Of a DNA stretch of 31,749 bases, positions 15,699 to 22,164 are shown piece by piece. The stretch is taken from the NCBI GenBank assembly GCA_902465265.1, contig CABQMF010000015.1:1-31749 (forward strand), written 5' to 3'. Origin of the DNA: an uncultured Collinsella sp. GTDB lineage: Bacteria > Actinomycetota > Coriobacteriia > Coriobacteriales > Coriobacteriaceae. The notes below the pieces were generated by a model, which had not been told where the DNA came from, made no database searches, and worked only from the letters and a program-made list of their open reading frames with translations. The translations under genes and the position numbers were made by a program. Each line of letters starts with the position of its first letter. Position 1 is the first letter of the stretch.

Positions 15699-16073
15699 AT
15701 GAGTGAGCAGAACGCCAACCCGGTAGAGCTCTTTGGCATGCGCGTCGCTCACGTGGGCATCAACGCCACCGACCCGGCAGACGCCCTGGAGATCGCGGAG
15801 CTGTTCTCGACGATGATGGGCCTGCCCGTTATCGAGACCCCGGTTTCGTACTTTAACGATTCGCTGGTCGAGATCATGAAGCAGAACGGTCGTGGCACCA
15901 AGGGCCACATTGGCTTTGCCGTCAACGACATCGATGCGGCCGAGAAGTGGTTTGCCGAGCGCGGACTCGAGGTCAACGAGGGGTCGCGCGTACTGCTGCC
16001 CGACGGCGGCACCAAGCTCGTGTACTTTAAGCGCGAGTTCGCCGGTTTCGCCGTGCACCTGTGCCGCGAGTAG
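15699..16073 (+). CDS. VOC (glyoxalase-fold) family protein
   Basis: The 124-residue protein has two βαβββ-like halves: RVAHVGINATDPADALEIA and GHIGFAVNDIDAAEKWF, ending FAGFAVHLCRE. It resembles the VOC domain found fused to some KDPG-aldolase-like proteins, in wording such as HVGIN and FAVHL. That resemblance is from memory and not tested. His17 and other potential metal ligands are present, but the full glyoxalase I set is not obvious. The ATG at 15699 has only a weak ribosome site and sits 11 bases after the EIIB stop, so coupled translation in a two-gene operon is likely. A strong terminator follows. Confidence 0.8.
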   Translation: MSEQNANPVELFGMRVAHVGINATDPADALEIAELFSTMMGLPVIETPVSYFNDSLVEIMKQNGRGTKGHIGFAVNDIDAAEKWFAERGLEVNEGSRVLLPDGGTKLVYFKREFAGFAVHLCRE

Positions 16074-16100
16074 CGCACAAGCTGCTTTAGTTAGCAAAAA

Positions 16101-16133
16101 ATGGGGTAAGGCGCGTGGCCTTGCCCCATTTTT
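16101..16133 (+). terminator. Intrinsic terminator after the EIIB–VOC operon
   Basis: ATGGGGTAAGGC and GCCTTGCCCCAT (16101–16112 and 16118–16129) form a 12-bp stem with one G·T pair. It is flanked by a run of A on the left and TTTTT on the right, so it could act in both directions. Confidence 0.88.
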
Positions 16134-16165
16134 AATACCGAGAGGGTGACTGACGGGCTAACGTA

Positions 16166-16354
16166 AATCGAAGGTGAATGGCTTTCCGCGAAGTGAACGA
16201 GTGAAATCGAACCCCTGGAGCATCGACGTTTTGGAGACGCCGTTTCCTGCGGTTTTGTCAGGTTTTTCTTGCGATTTTGGCGCCAAAAAGTGCGGATGCT
16301 TCGGGGGGTCCAAAATAGGTCGTTCACTTCGCGGAAAAGCATTCACCTTCGATT
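16166..16354. repeat. Large fold-back element, copy A
   Basis: A 189-bp element between convergent genes. Its ends, 16166–16199 and 16321–16354, are complementary at 32 of 34 positions. Inside them the two halves remain partly complementary: left ACCCCTGGAGCATC opposes right GATGCTTCGGGGGGT. The whole can fold as one long imperfect hairpin. The centre has two related words, TCCTGCGGTTTT and TCTTGCGATTTT. A homologous element, roughly 80% identical in its core by eye, lies at 19231–19410. Short open frames within it exist on both strands but follow from the DNA similarity. Confidence 0.92.
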
Positions 16355-16368
16355 CGTGAGAGGCGCCC

Positions 16369-17664
16369 CTACCGCGGCAGGCGAATCGTAAAGCGGCTGC
16401 CGACGCCCTCGACTGAGGTCACACCGATGACGCCGCCGTGGCTGTCGACGATCCACTTGGCGATAGCGAGCCCCAGGCCTGAGCCCTGCGCGCCGGCATC
16501 GCGTGCGTTGTCGGCACGGTAGAATCGCTCGAACGCGTGAGCTGCGGATTCCTGGTTCATGCCGATGCCCTCGTCTTCAACGGCTATGTCGATTGTGCCC
16601 GTGCCCGCATCGGGTGTTATGCCAAATGTGACGGTCGTTCCCGCGTCCGAATACTTGGCGGCGTTTTGCACGATCACGCGCAGAGCCTGCTTCACGAGCG
16701 CGACATCGACGGACGCGTCGCAGCGCGGGTCGCTGGCAAACGCAGCGTCAAAAGCCAGCCGATATGTGTGCTCGGTATCGATCATCTGCGATTCCTCGCA
16801 CACCTCGCCGACCAGTGCAGCCAGGTTGGTATTCACGCGCCGCAGCACGGTGCGGCCGGCATCTCCGCGTGCCAAAAACAGCAGTTGTTCCACGAGCTCC
16901 TGCATGTGCTCGCTTTCGGCCTTGAGCGAGGCGATGGACTCTGCCAGCACGGCCGGGTCGTCTTTGCCCCAGCGGTCGAGCATGTTTACGTAGCCCTGAA
17001 TCACCGCGATGGGCGTGCGCAGCTCGTGACTCGCATCGTTGACAAAGCGCATCTGCTGCAGCTTGGCCTCTTGCATCTGACGCAGCAGACGGTTGAGTGC
17101 GACCTCGATGCTCGCCAGGTCGGCGTCGCCAGTGGTGACGCTCGGCGAATCGACGCTTGCTCGCTCGATGGCCTGCTCCAGCGTTTCCATCTTGCCGCCG
17201 GAGAGCTGCATGCGGCCGAGCTCGTCCACGCGCAAGGCCAGGTCGTTGAGCGGTGCCATGGTGCGGCGTACGCGTCGGGCGCCGCCGAGCATGTTGAGCA
17301 CGCTGATGACCTGCCAACCTACAACGACAAGGTAGAGAGGCCATAGCGTGACGAGGTCCTGCGCGAGGGGGAAGGTCTTGATGGTGCGCGCAAGCTCGAC
17401 GGTATAGGTGAGTGTTGCCAGGTCCCAGCCACGCGCAGGCGTCAGCGACATGCCGCGAACGGCGGCGCTGGGGATCCATCCCGCGGTAAACGCGCTGTCG
17501 GGCAGCGTCTGGTTGTATCCATAGACGAGGATCGCCGCTGCAATCACCATCAGCAGCAGATCGAGCCAGACATAGCTCATCAGGCGGCGCCACATATAGC
17601 TCCAGTTGATGGCACGGGCGATGGATGTGACGCGCTTGGTCTCGGCGTTACGCGCGGCAGACAT
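16369..17664 (-). CDS. Sensor histidine kinase
   Basis: This is a membrane histidine kinase of 431 residues. Membrane segments lie at about 31–50 and 104–126, with a short extracytoplasmic loop of some 50 residues between. A HAMP-like linker follows, then the HisKA domain with phospho-acceptor His213 in NDASHELRTPIAVIQGYV. The ATPase domain has the N box (VIVQNAAKYS), G1 (EDEGIGM), F box (FERFYRADNARD) and G2 (GSGLGLAIAKWIV). The chosen ATG 17664 overlaps the end of the response regulator gene by 17 bases, which is typical of paired systems. The small sensor loop gives no hint of the signal. Confidence 0.93.
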   Translation of the reverse strand: MSAARNAETKRVTSIARAINWSYMWRRLMSYVWLDLLLMVIAAAILVYGYNQTLPDSAFTAGWIPSAAVRGMSLTPARGWDLATLTYTVELARTIKTFPLAQDLVTLWPLYLVVVGWQVISVLNMLGGARRVRRTMAPLNDLALRVDELGRMQLSGGKMETLEQAIERASVDSPSVTTGDADLASIEVALNRLLRQMQEAKLQQMRFVNDASHELRTPIAVIQGYVNMLDRWGKDDPAVLAESIASLKAESEHMQELVEQLLFLARGDAGRTVLRRVNTNLAALVGEVCEESQMIDTEHTYRLAFDAAFASDPRCDASVDVALVKQALRVIVQNAAKYSDAGTTVTFGITPDAGTGTIDIAVEDEGIGMNQESAAHAFERFYRADNARDAGAQGSGLGLAIAKWIVDSHGGVIGVTSVEGVGSRFTIRLPR

Positions 17665-18418
17665 AGCCCACCCCGCGCACGGTCTGGATGATGCGGGCGC
17701 CGCCAGCGTCCTCGATCTTGGCGCGCAGGTGCGCGATGTGCACGTCGACGTTGTTTGTGTCGCCCACGTATTCGTAGCCCAGCGCCTCGTGCGCGATGCG
17801 CTCGCGCGTGAGCACGGTGCCGGCATGTGCCATAAGCAGAGCGAGGACGTCGAACTCGCGGGCGGTCAGTACGATGGGCGAGCCGCCGACCGTGACTTCG
17901 CGGCGGTTGGGATCGAGCGTGACCGAGCCCGCGGTGAGTGCGGCGGGGGAGGGCGTGGCAGCAGCCTGGGCCGAGTCGCCAGTCGGGGGTATCGCAGTGG
18001 CACCCGTAGCGCTCTCCCCGGCACCGGCGCAGCCAACGCCCGAAGCCGCCCGCACGGCTTCCGAGCGCTTCAGCGCCACGCGGATCCGTGCGAACAGCTC
18101 CTCAATCGCAAACGGCTTGGTCAGGTAATCGTCGGCGCCGGCATCGAGCCCGGCCACCTTGTCCATCACGGCATCGCGCGCGGTGACCATGATCACCGGC
18201 ACATCCTTGTGCTTGCGTACGCGCCGCAGGACCTCCATGCCGTTGAGTTGCGGCAACAGCACATCGAGCAGAATCAAATCGTAGTTGCGCTCCAGCGCCA
18301 GGTCCACGGCGGTACGGCCGTCGGCGGCGTGCTCCACCTGGTAGCCCTCGTGCTCCAGTTCGAGCGTCACAAAGCGGGCGATTTTCTCCTCGTCCTCTAC
18401 GATCAGGATCCGTGCCAT
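17648..18418 (-). CDS. OmpR/PhoB-family response regulator
   Basis: The 256-residue regulator has a receiver domain (1–118) with the acidic pocket VEDEE, phospho-acceptor Asp52 (LLDVLLPQLNG) and Lys101 (TKPFAIEEL). A winged-helix DNA-binding domain follows (about 164–256: TAREFDVLALLMAHAGTV, VDVHIAHLRAKIED, TVRGVGYV). The domains are joined by an unusually long Ala/Gly/Pro-rich linker (about 121–162), where OmpR-type proteins usually have a much shorter one. It overlaps the kinase gene and follows the UBA/DUF4342 gene by 18 bases. Confidence 0.95.
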   Translation of the reverse strand: MARILIVEDEEKIARFVTLELEHEGYQVEHAADGRTAVDLALERNYDLILLDVLLPQLNGMEVLRRVRKHKDVPVIMVTARDAVMDKVAGLDAGADDYLTKPFAIEELFARIRVALKRSEAVRAASGVGCAGAGESATGATAIPPTGDSAQAAATPSPAALTAGSVTLDPNRREVTVGGSPIVLTAREFDVLALLMAHAGTVLTRERIAHEALGYEYVGDTNNVDVHIAHLRAKIEDAGGARIIQTVRGVGYVCRA

Positions 18419-18436
18419 GCGTGCCCCCGTCTGCGA

Positions 18437-18979
18437 TTACTTGTCGTCGTTCAGATTTTTCTTGATGCCGTCCGCGGCGTCGGCGGCGTGATCCATCAGG
18501 TTGTTGATGCTGCCGGGCACGTCGCCGTCGCTATCGATGCGGTAGCGCATACCAAAGAACAGGCCAAGCAGCATCAGCCAAATCGTGGCGCCCCAGGCAA
18601 ACAAGGCAACGATGGGAATCAGGATGGGAATGTTGAGGATTATTGCATCGCGGCGCGTGGCGATAAATTTGGTGTCCAGGCTCAGGCGGAAGAGTTTTTT
18701 GAGGTACTCCCACACGCTGTCCATCTTCTTGGAGAAATCGGTCTTTTCGCTCGACTTTTCGTAGGCGGCCTGCGCGGCGACCATCTCGGCCGAGGGCTCG
18801 TCGACCGGCGTGGATTCGGTGGCGGCGTGCGCTGACGTGGTATGGGTCTTGCCCTGCGACTCGAGCCAAATGATGGCATCCAGGACGTTGCCGTCGGCGG
18901 CATCGAGCGCTGCCTTGGCATCGGTGTAGCTCACGTTGCACTTGGTGCGGATGGTTTCAACTTTTTCGAGATCGTCCAT
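18437..18979 (-). CDS. UBA/EF-Ts-N domain membrane protein (DUF4342-like)
   Basis: The 180-residue protein begins with a UBA/EF-Ts-N-like three-helix domain (about 5–42): VETIRTKCNVSYTDAKAALD, then DGNVLDAIIWLESQGK. A variable acidic linker follows, then an amphipathic segment (SVWEYLKKLFRLSLDTKF). A long hydrophobic hairpin (112–144, rich in Ile, Leu and Pro) suggests membrane insertion, and the tail is polar. The layout matches proteins annotated DUF4342, whose function I do not know. The start has AAAGGA upstream. It leads the operon of the two-component pair, so it may be a sensor accessory or a target. Confidence 0.8.
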   Translation of the reverse strand: MDDLEKVETIRTKCNVSYTDAKAALDAADGNVLDAIIWLESQGKTHTTSAHAATESTPVDEPSAEMVAAQAAYEKSSEKTDFSKKMDSVWEYLKKLFRLSLDTKFIATRRDAIILNIPILIPIVALFAWGATIWLMLLGLFFGMRYRIDSDGDVPGSINNLMDHAADAADGIKKNLNDDK

Positions 18980-19097
18980 GACCTGTCCTTTCGTTCGATG
19001 GGCGCGACGCCGGGCGATCTGCCCGGGCGCGAGCGTTGCGTTCGGCGGCCTGCGCTGCGCGGCGCCGCCCCGCCCTTGGTCGAACTCTATAGTGCAG

Positions 19098-19125
19098 GTT
19101 ATAGATTAAGCGATTCTTGAGCCAA
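19098..19125 (-). promoter_or_regulatory. Probable promoter of the UBA–regulator–kinase operon
   Basis: On the minus strand TTGGCT (19125–19120) and TATAAC (19103–19098) are 16 bases apart. The spacing and boxes are near consensus. The predicted leader before the ATG at 18979 is about 110 bases. Confidence 0.45.
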
Positions 19126-19230
19126 GATTAATGTTGGATGAGTTTTTGGGTGGCGGTGGGGAAGGGCAGAAAAGGCAGGTTTTGCGGGGCGTGAAGGAGG
19201 GGCGGTCTGATCTTTGGGACAGCTGATAGC

Positions 19231-19410
19231 GAGGTCTAATACTTTTCCGAGATGTGAACGAGTGAAAACGGACCCCCGAAGCATCGACACTTTAGAGGTG
19301 CCGCTTCCTGCGGTTTTAATGCCGAAATCCTGCGATTTTGCCGCCGAAAGGTGCGGATGTTTCAGGGGTCCAAAAACAGCCGTTCACTTCGCGGAAAAGT
19401 ATTAGACCTC
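19231..19410. repeat. Large fold-back element, copy B
   Basis: A 180-bp element whose ends (19231–19260 and 19381–19410) pair at 28 of 30 positions. Its core matches copy A in order and orientation: GTGAACGAGTGAAA, AGCATCGAC, TTCCTGCGGTTTT, TGCGATTTTG, GTGCGGATG, GGGGTCCAAAA and CGTTCACTTCGCGGAAAAG. The outermost arm reads GAGGTCTAATAC here, where copy A has AAGGTGAATG. Each is matched by its own complement on the far side. Confidence 0.92.
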
Positions 19411-19572
19411 AATAGCGGGGGATGGGGTGCCGGTAGCAAAGCGGCGTCAAGGGTTGGTCGTGCAGGCGGTTTCTCCATTGATGTCCGCACGACATGTGAC
19501 ACTTTCCCTGCCGCCCTGCTCTGCCGCGGCGGCATGCATCTGAACGACGGTCCTCTAAGGAGTTCGATATCG

Positions 19573-19812
19573 ATGAGTGACAACACCAAACATCTCGCAA
19601 AGAAGTGCGTCAAGGACGCGGGGCCGTGCCTCGTGCTGTGCCTTGCCGGCGCAGCGGTCGCGCTGCTGGCTGTTCTGGGGCCGTTCGACATGCTTCGAAG
19701 CGCCAGCTCTCTGCACGTTTGCATGGCCCTTGCCGGCGCCATGATGACCGGTGGCGTGCTCGATCTGGTTTTTTGGGTACTCGACCCGTTTGGATGGAAG
19801 AACGAGGGGTAA
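19573..19812 (+). CDS. Small two-helix membrane protein, unknown function
   Basis: The 79-residue protein starts MSDNTKHLAKKCVKDAGP. It has two probable membrane segments (about 17–37 and 48–70) and a short polar tail (DPFGWKNEG). AAGGAG lies ten bases before the chosen ATG. An ATG at 19533 is also in frame but has no ribosome site. I recognise no family. It lies 162 bases downstream of fold-back element B and precedes a metallophosphatase gene by 84 bases. Confidence 0.65.
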   Translation: MSDNTKHLAKKCVKDAGPCLVLCLAGAAVALLAVLGPFDMLRSASSLHVCMALAGAMMTGGVLDLVFWVLDPFGWKNEG

Positions 19813-19896
19813 GCCCTAAGGGATGGAAGGGCTGGAACGGTTGGCTTAGTGATCGTGCAGAATGTGGCTAGCGACTTACAGGGGAGTGGTGATCCG

Positions 19897-20622
19897 ATGA
19901 CGGTCTATGTGACGGGCGATATTCACGGCGGCCTCGACATGCAAAAGCTGCGCGATTGGGAGCTTGGGGATAGTCTGACGAGCGACGACTATCTGATTGT
20001 CGCGGGTGACTTTGGCTTTCCGTGGGATTTCTCTACCGAAGAATGCACCGACATCGCCTGGCTGGAGTCGCGCTCCTATACCGTACTGTTTGTCGACGGC
20101 AACCACGAGCGTTTCGATCACTGGGCGGAGCGCCCCATGGAGTTGTGGCACGGTGGGCTGACGCAGCGCCTGTCGGACACTTCGCCCATACGGCGCCTGA
20201 CGCGCGGCGAGGTTTTTGAGCTCGACGGCTCAACGATCTTTACCATGGGCGGCGCCACGAGCGTGGATAAGGAATACCGCATTCCCTATTCCAGCTGGTG
20301 GCCACAGGAGCTGCCGGACGAGCGCAACTTTGAGGAGGCGCGGGCAAAGCTCGACAGCGTGGGCTGGAAGGTCGACTACGTGATCACCCACACCTGCTCT
20401 ACGCGCATGCTTTCGCCCACGCTTTATCCGGCACCCGGCTGGAATTACCCCGCCGTTGATCGGCTTACGGCATTTTTCGATGAGCTGGAAGACCACTTGG
20501 ATTACAAACGCTGGTACTACGGGCATTTCCATCGGGATGCCAACCCGGCCGAACGCCACACCGTGCTCTACGACTGCATCGTTCGCCTGGGTGACGAACT
20601 CCAGCCCTGGGATGTTGCGTAG
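19897..20622 (+). CDS. Calcineurin-like metallophosphoesterase
   Basis: The 241-residue protein has the metallophosphatase motifs in order: TGDIHGG (Asp8, His10), IVAGDFGFPWD, VDGNHERFDHW, VITHTCS and YYGHFHRD. It is not closely similar to YfcE at 9476; the insertions around SSWWPQELPDERNFEEA differ. The ATG at 19897 has AGGGGAG upstream; an in-frame start 16 codons earlier lacks one. Substrate unknown. It is convergent with gluQ, whose stop is 15 bases away. Confidence 0.88.
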   Translation: MTVYVTGDIHGGLDMQKLRDWELGDSLTSDDYLIVAGDFGFPWDFSTEECTDIAWLESRSYTVLFVDGNHERFDHWAERPMELWHGGLTQRLSDTSPIRRLTRGEVFELDGSTIFTMGGATSVDKEYRIPYSSWWPQELPDERNFEEARAKLDSVGWKVDYVITHTCSTRMLSPTLYPAPGWNYPAVDRLTAFFDELEDHLDYKRWYYGHFHRDANPAERHTVLYDCIVRLGDELQPWDVA

Positions 20623-20637
20623 GGGCGGACTGAGCGG

Positions 20638-21648
20638 CTACTCGGCCGTTACAGTGATGTTCTCCCGGTGCGCGCGGATGACATCCCAGCCAAAGTGCTC
20701 GACCAACTGCTCGGCAGAGCGCGGCGTGGTGTCCGGCGCGATGCCTGTTTGCCCGGCGAGCCAGCCCAGCAGTGCCTCGGGCGTGCCAAAGCGGGCGCGT
20801 AGTTCGCCCAGGTCCAGATCGCGGTCGCGCTTGGAAAGGCGGCGGCCGTCCGGCGACATGAGCAGCGGAATGTGCGCGTAGTGCGGCGTGGGAAGTCCCA
20901 GCAGATGCTGCAGGTAGATTTGGCGGGGCGTGGAGCCCAGCAGGTCGCACCCGCGCACGACCTCGGTGACGCCCATGGCGGCGTCGTCGATCACCACGGC
21001 TAGCTGATAGGCAAACACGCCGTCGCTGCGGCGCACCAAAAAGTCGCCGCATTCGGTGGCGAGCGCTTCGCATTGGGCGCCGTACGTGCGGTCCACGAAT
21101 TCGATCACGTCGTCCGCGAGGTCATCGACGGCGGGCACGCGCAAACGCGTGGCCGGAGCGCGCAGGATGCTGCGGCGGGCAACCTCCTCGGCAGAAAGGC
21201 CTCGGCAGGCGCCGCGATAGATGGGCGTGCCGTCGCTGGCATGCGGCGCGCTCGCGGCGTGGAGCTCGGCACGCGTGCAAAAGCAGGGGTAGGTGAGGCC
21301 GGCGTCTTGCAGCTGGCGCAGGGCGCTCTCGTACAGGTCTAGGCGATCGTGCTGGTAGTAGGGGCCTTCGTCCCACTCAAGCCCCAGCCAGGTCAGGTCG
21401 TCAATCAGTTGAGCGGCAAGCTCTGGGCGCTTGCAGCGATCGTCCAGGTCTTCGATGCGCAACACAATGCTGCCGCCCTGGCTGCGGGCCGAAAGCCACG
21501 CGCACAGGCAGCTGAACACGTTGCCCAGGTGCATGCGGCCCGAGGGCGACGGGGCGAAGCGGCCCACGACGGGCGCGGGGGCGGAAGCGGGCGGCGTCGT
21601 TGGTGCGTCCGCGGCGAGCGTTGCTATGTTGCGTGCTTTGATATCCAT
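20638..21648 (-). CDS. gluQ: Glutamyl-Q tRNA(Asp) synthetase
   Basis: GluQRS attaches glutamate to the queuosine base at position 34 of tRNA(Asp). The 336-residue protein is a truncated GluRS without an anticodon-binding domain. It shows the HIGH-like motif PSPSGRMHLGN and RIEDLDDR. Zinc ligands are Cys122, Cys124 (PCFCTRAEL), Tyr144 and Cys148 (YRGACRG), the set known from E. coli YadB. The KMSKS-like motif is RRLSKRDRD. The proposed ATG 21648 leaves a 25-residue Ala/Pro-rich extension before the catalytic core. No ribosome site precedes it, but a TATACT box ends seven bases upstream, suggesting a leaderless transcript. Confidence 0.92.
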   Translation of the reverse strand: MDIKARNIATLAADAPTTPPASAPAPVVGRFAPSPSGRMHLGNVFSCLCAWLSARSQGGSIVLRIEDLDDRCKRPELAAQLIDDLTWLGLEWDEGPYYQHDRLDLYESALRQLQDAGLTYPCFCTRAELHAASAPHASDGTPIYRGACRGLSAEEVARRSILRAPATRLRVPAVDDLADDVIEFVDRTYGAQCEALATECGDFLVRRSDGVFAYQLAVVIDDAAMGVTEVVRGCDLLGSTPRQIYLQHLLGLPTPHYAHIPLLMSPDGRRLSKRDRDLDLGELRARFGTPEALLGWLAGQTGIAPDTTPRSAEQLVEHFGWDVIRAHRENITVTAE

Positions 21649-21655
21649 GCGGACG

Positions 21656-21661
21656 AGTATA
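21656..21661 (-). promoter_or_regulatory. −10 box of gluQ, implying a leaderless mRNA
   Basis: TATACT on the minus strand ends seven bases before the gluQ ATG. If it is the −10 box, transcription would start at or next to the ATG. No −35 box of good quality was seen. Confidence 0.5.
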
Positions 21662-21785
21662 GCGCGGGGCGCGATGGGGGAGACGCTGCCGTGGCCTGCA
21701 AGTTGCCGAGGCCGCGCGTTGCGCGTGCCGGACCACCGGCTCGACAGCTCGATCGCCGCCCGCCAGCCCAACCCCTCAGACGACA

Positions 21786-21821
21786 GAAACCCCGGCAGCT
21801 CTTCGCAACTGCCGGGGTTTC
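21786..21821. repeat. Strong GC-rich hairpin in the gluQ–DUF2207 gap
   Basis: GAAACCCCGGCAG (21786–21798) and CTGCCGGGGTTTC (21809–21821) form a perfect 13-bp stem with a ten-base loop. It resembles a terminator stem, but only TTT remains within the stem end and no gene reads toward it. It may be a displaced terminator or a REP-like element. Confidence 0.75.
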
Positions 21822-21854
21822 CGCGGAAAAGGGGGACATGATCCTCGAGCGAAC

Positions 21855-21901
21855 GGCAAAGGGGCAAACCGTTTTCGCTCAACTGTTTTATGCCCCTTGC
21901 C
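21855..21901. repeat. Imperfect hairpin in the gluQ–DUF2207 gap
   Basis: GGCAAAGGGGCA (21855–21866) and TGCCCCTTGCC (21891–21901) pair with one bulged base across a 24-base loop. Confidence 0.6.
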
Positions 21902-22012
21902 CGCGGGCTCAATCAGAGCGCGTCGCAGCAACACAAAGCCACTACACCTGTGACGGAGCTGTGAAATGGTATCTATCGTTGGCGCAGGCCGTGCCAAAGA
22001 GTGTCCCTAACG

Positions 22013-22045
22013 GCTAGTCATTTAAGAACGTCCCCAATGACTAGC
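22013..22045 (-). repeat. Hairpin repeat of the GGGGAC-loop family (copy d)
   Basis: Perfect ten-base arms (22013–22022 with 22036–22045) enclose a loop that reads GGGGACGTTCTTA on the minus strand. A further GTGTCCCTAAC lies just to the left. A near-identical unit lies at 24187–24232, on the other side of the DUF2207 gene. Confidence 0.85.
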
Positions 22046-22164
22046 TGCTGGCGGCGGGCGTGACTTTCATCCCGTTTGGCGCTCCGGTCGCCTAGATATT
22101 CGTCATGTGCGCCCGTAAACGTGGGACAATGACGCTGTTGGTATCACAGACAAAGGATGTGCCT

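Larger units (their letters stand above)
18980..19572. other. 593-bp intergenic region between divergent genes
   Basis: It holds the probable promoter of the UBA–regulator–kinase operon (19098–19125) and the fold-back element copy B (19231–19410). About 160 bases follow, leading into the small membrane protein gene. Between 19126 and 19230, and from 19411 to 19550, I see no further gene or convincing motif. Confidence 0.7.
21649..22164. other. 516-bp intergenic region between divergent gluQ and the DUF2207 gene
   Basis: It contains the −10 box of gluQ (21656–21661), a strong 13-bp hairpin (21786–21821), an imperfect hairpin (21855–21901) and a GGGGAC-loop hairpin (22013–22045). The last 120 bases before the DUF2207 gene show no clear promoter. 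I see no convincing gene; open frames here are short or lack a ribosome site. Confidence 0.65.

Noticed and set aside
16174..16359. Short open frames within fold-back copies A and B that encode similar peptides (for example FPRSERVK)
   Set aside because: The peptide similarity follows from DNA similarity of the two elements. Open frames occur on both strands, there is no ribosome site, and the arms differ in length.
16166..19410. A composite transposon bounded by fold-back copies A and B
   Set aside because: No transposase lies between them, the copies have different outer arms, and no target duplication is visible. The intervening genes look like ordinary chromosomal genes.
21786..21821. 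Intrinsic terminator in the gluQ–DUF2207 gap
   Set aside because: The stem is strong, but both neighbouring genes read away from it and no adequate T-run follows, so it is listed as a repeat.
21349..22017. Plus-strand open frame across gluQ and the gap
   Set aside because: Antisense shadow of gluQ without a ribosome site or a recognisable domain.
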